Below, one piece after another: positions 25,780 to 30,662 of a stretch of 30,662 nucleotides of DNA. The number at the start of each line of letters is the position of its first letter. Position 1 is the first letter of the stretch. The notes under the pieces are model-generated. The model had not been told where the DNA came from and ran no database searches. It saw nothing but the letters and a program-made list of their open reading frames with translations. Source of the DNA: an uncultured Oscillospiraceae bacterium (GTDB lineage: Bacteria > Bacillota_A > Clostridia > Oscillospirales > Oscillospiraceae); assembly GCA_900757695.1 (NCBI GenBank), contig CAAEOU010000036.1, positions 1-30,662 on the forward strand. The letters run 5' to 3'. A program made the translations under genes and the position numbers.

Positions 25780-25808
25780 ATTATACCACAAAGTAAATAA
25801 AACTACAA
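25780..25808 (-). promoter_or_regulatory. Promoter of uvrB-capA-uvrA
   Basis: Minus-strand TTGTAG (25808-25803), 17 bases, TATAAT (25785-25780), about 45 bases before the uvrB start. It is back to back with the thiolase promoter in a 290-base intergenic region. Confidence 0.65.
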
Positions 25809-25932
25809 GCAATCAAAGTGTAGTGAAATCTCTTGTATTGGCAGGAGATTTGACGGAAAATGGCGGCGGGAAATGGGACGTTTACATAACGAAAAATCCG
25901 GCGAAAAAATGAAAAGCCGCCGGGAAGAACAG

Positions 25933-25961
25933 TTGACGGATTGGGGATTGTGCCGTATAAT
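25933..25961 (+). promoter_or_regulatory. Promoter of the thiolase gene
   Basis: TTGACG (25933-25938), 17 bases, TATAAT (25956-25961): a near-consensus strong promoter, with a leader of about 55 bases. Confidence 0.8.
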
Positions 25962-26023
25962 AATACACGGTAAACCTATTATATTGCCTGTATCAAGGCA
26001 AATGAATATGGAGGTCGTTTCCA

Positions 26024-27295
26024 ATGAAAGATTTATATGTTGTAAACTGCTGCCGTACCGCTGTTGGTTCCTTTGGCGGCAGCCTGAAGAACACTCCCGC
26101 TGCTGATCTTGGCGCTATTGTTGTCAAGGAAGCTCTGAACCGTGCAGGTGTAAAGCCCGAGCAGGTGGATGAGCTGATGTTCGGCTGCTGTATCAGCGCT
26201 GGCCTGGGCCAGAACGTTGCTCGTCAGGTCGGCATTAAGGCTGGCCTGCCTGTTTCCGTTCCCGCTTACTCTGTCAACATGGTCTGCGGCTCCGGCATGA
26301 AGTCCGTCATCGAGGCTGGCCGTGCAATTGCTGCCGGTGATGCTGAGATCGTTGTCTGCGGCGGCACCGAGAACATGTCCGCAGCTCCCTACATCCTGCC
26401 CGACGCTCGTTGGGGCGGCCGTATGTTCGACAAGAAGATGGTCGACACCATGGTAAAGGATGGCCTGTGGGACGCATTCAACAACTACCACATGGGCACC
26501 ACCGCTGAGAACATCTGCGACATCTGGGGTATCACCCGTCAGGATTTGGACGAGTTCGCTGCTTCTTCTCAGGCTAAGACTGCTGCTGCTCAGGCTGCCG
26601 GCAAGTTTGACGATGAGATCGTTCCCGTTCCCGTTAAGGTAAAGAAGCAGGTTGTTGACTTCAAGGTGGACGAGTTCCCCCGTCCTTCCACCAACATGGA
26701 GTCTCTGGCTAAGCTGAAGACCGCTTTCCCTGTGTCCTCCGACAACGCCTTCCAGGCAAACGGCGGCACTGTAGTTGACACCTTCGATGCCAAGGCTTGC
26801 AAGCCCGCTCAGGCTGACGCTGGCACGCCTCGTGTTACCGCCGGCAACGCTTCCGGCATCAACGATGGCGCTGCTGCTATCGTTCTGGCTTCCGGTGAGG
26901 CTGTTGAGAAGTACGGCCTGAAGCCCATGGCTAAGCTGCTTGGCTGGGGCCAGGGCGGCGTAGATCCCAAGATCATGGGCACCGGCCCCGTTCCCGCTTC
27001 CCGTCAGGCTATGGCCAAGGCTGGCGTTACCCTCGACGACATCGACCTCATCGAGGCCAACGAGGCATTCGCTGCGCAGTCCATCGCTGTTGCTCGTGAG
27101 CTGGGCTTCGACATGAACAAGGTCAACGTAAACGGCGGCGCACTGTCCATCGGCCATCCCGTTGGCTGCTCCGGCGCTCGTATCATTGTCACTCTGCTCC
27201 ATGAGATGCAGAAGCGCGACGATGCAAAGAAGGGTCTGGCTACCCTGTGCATCGGCGGCGGCATGGGCGTTGCTACCATCTTCGAGAAGTGCTAA
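26024..27295 (+). CDS. Acetyl-CoA C-acetyltransferase (thiolase)
   Basis: A 423-residue thiolase that condenses two acetyl-CoA into acetoacetyl-CoA, or cleaves it in reverse. Catalytic residues are Cys88 (NMVCGSG), His378 (LSIGHPVG) and Cys409 (TLCIGGGMG); GGTENMS and IEANEAFA are family motifs. Biosynthetic thiolases are close to 393 residues. The extra length is mainly an insertion between LAKLKTAF (about 228-235) and VTAGNASG (271-278), where clostridial enzymes have only a few residues. GGAGG at 26010-26014 sets the ATG. Arginine is coded almost only as CGT, together with many GCT and GTT codons, unlike nearby genes, and the promoter is strong, so it is probably very highly expressed. The CoA-transferase genes downstream fit acetoacetyl-CoA/butyrate metabolism. 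Confidence 0.93.
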   Translation: MKDLYVVNCCRTAVGSFGGSLKNTPAADLGAIVVKEALNRAGVKPEQVDELMFGCCISAGLGQNVARQVGIKAGLPVSVPAYSVNMVCGSGMKSVIEAGRAIAAGDAEIVVCGGTENMSAAPYILPDARWGGRMFDKKMVDTMVKDGLWDAFNNYHMGTTAENICDIWGITRQDLDEFAASSQAKTAAAQAAGKFDDEIVPVPVKVKKQVVDFKVDEFPRPSTNMESLAKLKTAFPVSSDNAFQANGGTVVDTFDAKACKPAQADAGTPRVTAGNASGINDGAAAIVLASGEAVEKYGLKPMAKLLGWGQGGVDPKIMGTGPVPASRQAMAKAGVTLDDIDLIEANEAFAAQSIAVARELGFDMNKVNVNGGALSIGHPVGCSGARIIVTLLHEMQKRDDAKKGLATLCIGGGMGVATIFEKC

Positions 27296-27308
27296 TATAA
27301 CTTCGATC

Positions 27309-27337
27309 AGGAGGCGGGGATCCCCCGCCTCCTTTTT
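27309..27337 (+). terminator. Terminator after the thiolase gene
   Basis: An 11-bp perfect G+C-rich stem (27309-27319 with 27323-27333), 3-base loop, then a T tract (27333-27337). It separates thiolase from the CoA-transferase genes. Confidence 0.9.
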
Positions 27338-27379
27338 CCGTTTGGGATGTCCATGGAAAATCAATGAGAGGTGTAAGAA

Positions 27380-28075
27380 ATGCCAAAGATTATAACGGCC
27401 AAGGAAGCGGCTGCACTGATCCCCTCCGGCAGCCGGGTCATGTTCGGCGGCTTTTTGGGCTGCGGTTCGGCACTGGATGTGATTCGGGCCATTGACGAAA
27501 GTGAAGTGGAGAATATTGAGGGCGTCTTTGATGACGGCTCCAAGCCCAATGGACCCGATGGCTCTGATTATTATGGCTGGGCCAGACTGATCCATTCCGG
27601 AAAGATCAAGAAATATATTGGTTCCCATGTGGGCTCCAACCCGGAGGCAGGCGAAAAGTGGTCCAAGGGAGAGCTGACGGTGGATCTGCTGCCGCAGGGC
27701 TCCATGGCAGAGATGATCCGTGCAGGCGGCATGGGGATCCCCGGGATCCTCACATCCACGGGCATTGGAACCATGGTAGAGGAGAGCCCCTGGGTAGACC
27801 GGAAAATGAACATCGAGGGGAAGGATTACCTGCTGATGAAGCCCATTCATGCGGATTTTGCGGTGATCTCCGGTTATCTGGTGGATAAAAAAGGAAACAT
27901 CTGGTATAAGGGCACCACCCGTAATTTTTCCCCGCTGATGGCCATGGCTGCGGATACGGTGATCGTTGAGGCGGAAAGAATCGTTGAGCCCGGGGAAATT
28001 CCGCCGGAGAATGTGGCAACACCGGGGATTCTGGTGGATTACATCGTGCTGCGGGAGGGAACGGACAATGGATAA
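27380..28075 (+). CDS. 3-oxoacid CoA-transferase family, subunit A
   Basis: A 231-residue alpha subunit of a family I CoA-transferase (AtoD/CtfA/ScoA type). The N-terminal SGSRVMFGGFLGCGSALDV (16-34) and the GIPGILTSTGIGT stretch (about 118-130) are typical CoA-binding parts. Such enzymes move CoA between acetoacetate or other 3-oxo acids and acetate or butyrate. ATG 27380 is preceded by GAGAGGTG. No promoter is visible in the 84 bases after the thiolase stop, so expression probably relies on read-through of the thiolase terminator. Its stop overlaps the subunit B start by 8 bases. The exact acyl pair is unknown. Confidence 0.87.
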   Translation: MPKIITAKEAAALIPSGSRVMFGGFLGCGSALDVIRAIDESEVENIEGVFDDGSKPNGPDGSDYYGWARLIHSGKIKKYIGSHVGSNPEAGEKWSKGELTVDLLPQGSMAEMIRAGGMGIPGILTSTGIGTMVEESPWVDRKMNIEGKDYLLMKPIHADFAVISGYLVDKKGNIWYKGTTRNFSPLMAMAADTVIVEAERIVEPGEIPPENVATPGILVDYIVLREGTDNG

Positions 28076-28751
28076 GCAGAGAGCGAAGGATATCATTGCC
28101 TGCCGCTGCGCACAGGAGCTGAAGGACGGTTATGTGGTGAATCTGGGCATCGGCATTCCCACCCAGTGTGCCCGGTACTTCCCGGAGGGCGTGGATATTA
28201 CCCTGCATGCGGAGCTGGGGCTGATCGGTCAGGGGCCTGCACCCACGGCGGAGCAGGCGGATCCCCTCCATGTGGTGGATGCATCCGGCAATCCGGCAAC
28301 CATTATCCCCGGCGGGGCCATTGTGGATTCCGCCACGAACTTCGGCCTGATTCGAGGCGGCCATGTGGATGCCTGCGTACTGGGTGCGCTGGAGGCGGAC
28401 GCAGAGGGCAGCTTTGGAAACTGGCTGATCCCCGGGAAAAAGCTTACGGGCATGGGCGGCGCCATGGATCTGGTCAACGGCTCTAAAATCGTGATTTTGG
28501 CGATGATCCATACCAATGGCGGGAAGCCCAAGATCGTTGAAAAATGCACCCTTCCGCTGACAGGCTATCGGGTGGTCAATATGATCGTTACGGAGCTCTG
28601 TGTTCTGAAGGTGACACCGGAGGGACTCCAGCTGGCGGAATACAATCCGGAGCTGGGGGACCGGGAGACGGCCATTCGGGAGATTCAGGAGAAGACCGCT
28701 GCAAAGCTCCATATTGCGGAGAATCTCAAGCCCATGCGGCTGCCGGACTGA
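28068..28751 (+). CDS. 3-oxoacid CoA-transferase family, subunit B
   Basis: A 227-residue beta subunit (AtoA/CtfB/ScoB type), translated from ATG 28068 with GGGAGGGA upstream and overlapping subunit A by 8 bases. The family nucleophile is a Glu in an ENG motif; here the matching segment is HAELGLIGQG with Glu49, so the Glu is kept but the next residue is Leu instead of Asn. The G-rich IPGGAIVDSATNFGLIRGG stretch and the TGYRVVNMIVTELCV segment are normal. The gene closes the pair and is followed by a terminator. Confidence 0.87.
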   Translation: MDKQRAKDIIACRCAQELKDGYVVNLGIGIPTQCARYFPEGVDITLHAELGLIGQGPAPTAEQADPLHVVDASGNPATIIPGGAIVDSATNFGLIRGGHVDACVLGALEADAEGSFGNWLIPGKKLTGMGGAMDLVNGSKIVILAMIHTNGGKPKIVEKCTLPLTGYRVVNMIVTELCVLKVTPEGLQLAEYNPELGDRETAIREIQEKTAAKLHIAENLKPMRLPD

Positions 28752-28755
28752 TGTG

Positions 28756-28795
28756 AAAAGTGCCGTTCTGCCATAGGGCAGGGCGGTGCTTTTTG
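28756..28795 (+). terminator. Terminator after CoA-transferase subunit B
   Basis: A long imperfect hairpin: AAAGTGCCG with CGGTGCTTT (two G-T pairs), inner CTGCC with GGCAG, 4-base loop, then TTTTT. Confidence 0.75.
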
Positions 28796-28810
28796 TCGTG
28801 TTGCACATAC

Positions 28811-28831
28811 TTAATGAATTTAATTCATTAA
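28811..28831. promoter_or_regulatory. Perfect 21-base palindrome, candidate operator
   Basis: Two 10-base arms TTAATGAATT and AATTCATTAA around one central base. It lies 19 bases upstream of the -35 region of the next promoter and after the terminator of the previous gene. Arm length and symmetry resemble MarR- or TetR-type operators. No regulator gene is in the window. Confidence 0.5.
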
Positions 28832-28849
28832 TCAATGACCAAACTCCGC

Positions 28850-28878
28850 TTTTCACCGGGTTTTTAATGTGTTATAAT
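28850..28878 (+). promoter_or_regulatory. Promoter of the Fe-S flavin oxidoreductase gene
   Basis: TTTTCA (28850-28855), 17 bases, TATAAT (28873-28878), about 83 bases before the ATG. The -10 is perfect; the -35 is partial, which would suit an activated promoter. Confidence 0.6.
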
Positions 28879-28961
28879 GAATAAAATGCCATCAGGCATA
28901 GGCTGGCAGCAGGGATGCTGCCGGATGAATACACTCCGCACAGCGGGGAAAGGAACATATT

Positions 28962-30662
28962 ATGGAACTGAAATACAGTGCATTGCTCAGCCCCATCAAG
29001 ATCGGCAACATGGTGCTCCGGAACCGGATGCTCTCGTCCGCTTCTACGCCCCATTTCCTTCAGGGCACTGAGAAGAACCCCACCGAGAAGGTGATCCAGC
29101 ACTTTGCAAACCGTGCAAAGAATGGTGCTGCGCTGGTGACCATCAACCACCTCTATGAGAAGTCCATGCCCGTAATGGGGCGTGCGCTGGACAATACCCC
29201 CTGCCACTTCAACCTGTTCGATCTGAACGATGCCAATGCACAGGACTACTTCTGTAAGCTGCTGGACGCCATTCACTTCTATGGCTCCAAGACCTGTGCA
29301 TACATTATGAGCCCCGCAAACATGCAGGGCGGTATGGGCATGCCCTCTGGTGCACCCGGCGGCCCCGGCGGCCCTGGTGCCGGTCCTGAGGGTGCAGGCG
29401 GTCCTCCTGCGGATATGCCTCCCATGCCCATGGAAGACACCACGCCCAAGCATAAGGACTTCGGCGTAGCAGGCGCTGACGGCGACCTCCATGCACAGAT
29501 GGACGGCGGCCCCCAGCAGTCCCCCTCTTCCTACACCAAGGAATACCTGCAGGCCATGATCGAGGACTACGCACAGCAGGCAAAGGATCTCAAGGCTCTG
29601 GGCTTTGACATGATCTCCGTCTATTGCTGCTACCGGAACAACCCCATGGCAAAGCTGCTCTCTCCCATCACCAACGACCGTACCGATGAGTATGGCCCTG
29701 AGAGTGTAGAGAGCCGCGGCCGCTACATGGTAGAGATGTTCACCGCACTGCGGAAGGCAGTGGGCAAGGGCTTCCCGCTGGAGTGCGTCCTCAGCGTAGA
29801 CGAGGAGGAGTTCGGCGGCTACACCAAGGAAGACACCATTCAGCTTGCAAAGATGATGGAGGGTGTCTGCGATATCTTCCACCTGCGTTCCGGCGATATG
29901 GATCCTCAGCATCCGCTGGGCTTCACCTCCACCGAGGACAAGCCTGCTCCCTATATCGATGCCATGAGCTATGTATGTAAAGAGATCAAGAAGCGCGGCA
30001 TTCAGATGACCGTTGCGGCTTCTGCCGGCTTCCAGGATCCCGAGATCGCCAACAATCTGGTGGCGGACGGCGGTGCTGACCTCATTTACATGGCCCGCAG
30101 CTGGATCAACAATCCTGACTATGGCCAGAAGGTCTATGAGGGCCGCAAGGAGGACATCGTTCCCTGCGTGCGCTGCAACAAGTGCCATGTACCCAATGGC
30201 CCCGACCTGTTCCGTACGGTCTGCACAGTCAATCCCATTGTTGGTATGGAGGATCGCATCTCCACCATGGTGAAGCCTGTGGGCGAGAAGCGCAAGGTTG
30301 CTGTGGTTGGCGGCGGCCCTGCCGGCATGGAGTTTGCCCGGATCTGCGCCCAGAGAGGCCACGATGTTACCCTGTACGAGAAGTCCGGTGAGCTGGGCGG
30401 CATGCTCAAGCACGCAAAGTACCCCTCCTTCAAATGGCCCCTGCGCCAGTTCATGGATTACATGATCAAGGAGATGGACAAGCTGGGCGTTCATGTGAAG
30501 CTCAATACCACCGCAACCCGTGAGCTGCTGGAGAAGGAGAACTATCAGGTTCTGGCTCTGGCGCTGGGCGCTGAGCCTTCCAGCCTGCCTCTGCCCGGCA
30601 AGGATGGCGACAACGTTTCCTACGCTGCCAACATCTATGGCCATGAGGATCAGCTGGGTAAG
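28962..30662 (+). CDS. NADH:flavin oxidoreductase, Old Yellow Enzyme/enoate reductase-like (partial, 3' end missing)
   Basis: 567 codons are visible and the frame is still open at the window end. Residues 1-390 form an FMN-binding TIM barrel of the Old Yellow Enzyme family (LLSPIKIGNMVLRNRM; LLSPITNDRTDEYG at 232-245). Cysteines 402, 405, 408 and 421 should bind a 4Fe-4S cluster, and GGGPAG (450-455) starts the FAD/NAD domain. This is the plan of 2,4-dienoyl-CoA, 2-enoate and bile-acid BaiCD/BaiH-type reductases, which reduce conjugated C=C bonds. Two oddities: a Gly/Pro/Met-rich insertion (about 121-190) in the barrel, and replacement of the usual HGYL active-site stretch by YCCYRNNPMAK. ATG 28962 follows AAAGGAA. 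The substrate is unknown; the neighbours suggest an enoate or enoyl-CoA. Confidence 0.85.
   Translation, partial: MELKYSALLSPIKIGNMVLRNRMLSSASTPHFLQGTEKNPTEKVIQHFANRAKNGAALVTINHLYEKSMPVMGRALDNTPCHFNLFDLNDANAQDYFCKLLDAIHFYGSKTCAYIMSPANMQGGMGMPSGAPGGPGGPGAGPEGAGGPPADMPPMPMEDTTPKHKDFGVAGADGDLHAQMDGGPQQSPSSYTKEYLQAMIEDYAQQAKDLKALGFDMISVYCCYRNNPMAKLLSPITNDRTDEYGPESVESRGRYMVEMFTALRKAVGKGFPLECVLSVDEEEFGGYTKEDTIQLAKMMEGVCDIFHLRSGDMDPQHPLGFTSTEDKPAPYIDAMSYVCKEIKKRGIQMTVAASAGFQDPEIANNLVADGGADLIYMARSWINNPDYGQKVYEGRKEDIVPCVRCNKCHVPNGPDLFRTVCTVNPIVGMEDRISTMVKPVGEKRKVAVVGGGPAGMEFARICAQRGHDVTLYEKSGELGGMLKHAKYPSFKWPLRQFMDYMIKEMDKLGVHVKLNTTATRELLEKENYQVLALALGAEPSSLPLPGKDGDNVSYAANIYGHEDQLGK

Noticed and set aside
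23763..25796. Plus-strand open frame of 677 codons opposite uvrB
   Set aside because: Antisense shadow of uvrB with no start signal or motif.
25734..25900. LexA (SOS) box near uvrB
   Set aside because: I looked for GAAC-N4-GTTC around the promoter and found none; GAAC copies in the T-box region are part of the specifier loop.
1..30662. CRISPR arrays, insertion sequences, prophage or integrase genes, tRNA or rRNA genes
   Set aside because: None found by reading both strands; the SH3b amidase is isolated, without phage structural genes around it.

Overview
The window looks like chromosomal DNA from an anaerobic, fairly G+C-rich Gram-positive clostridium, most likely Oscillospiraceae or a relative. 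The grounds are AGGAGG-type ribosome binding sites, TTGnnn-N17-TATAAT promoters, T-box control of a tRNA-charging operon, a spore-former-style SH3b amidase, and fermentation enzymes (thiolase, two-subunit CoA-transferase, soluble FAD reductase, Fe-S flavoprotein of the enoate reductase type). GTG and TTG starts are frequent. I see no transposase, integrase, CRISPR array, tRNA or rRNA. The family assignment is inference.

Layout. 1-255 (-): 5' end of a ThrE-type threonine/serine exporter gene. 406-3998 (+): D-2-hydroxyacid dehydrogenase, a divergent trigger factor and a D-aminoacylase-type amidohydrolase. 4222-5799 (+): a single-gene FAD reductase behind two candidate promoters. 5884-7272 (+): a family 6 DNA-deoxyinosine glycosylase and a PHP phosphoesterase. 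7322-8065 (-): amidase. 8244-13565 (+): promoter, T-box leader, aspS-gatC gene fusion, gatA and gatB. 13617-14639 (-): glycosyltransferase. 14901-19528 (+): pepF, a membrane sulfatase-family gene and an M18 aminopeptidase. 19587-25733 (-): uvrB, capA-like and uvrA, read in that order. 26024-30662 (+): thiolase, CoA-transferase subunits A and B, and an Fe-S/FMN/FAD oxidoreductase cut by the window end.

The most notable system is the tRNA-dependent amidation operon. The aspartyl-tRNA synthetase carries a complete GatC at its C-terminus, followed by gatA and gatB. One polypeptide would therefore make Asp-tRNA(Asn) and also be a structural part of the amidotransferase that converts it to Asn-tRNA(Asn). 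The T-box leader has GAAC in its presumed specifier loop, which contains overlapping Glu (GAA) and Asn (AAC) codons, matching the substrates of such an operon.

The right end is an energy-metabolism block. Thiolase and the CoA-transferase would handle acetoacetyl-CoA, and a flavoprotein follows behind its own promoter and a perfect palindrome. The FAD reductase at 4222 and the thiolase avoid CGG for arginine, unlike their neighbours, which suggests high expression. The remaining genes are mainly housekeeping (repair, peptidases, envelope).
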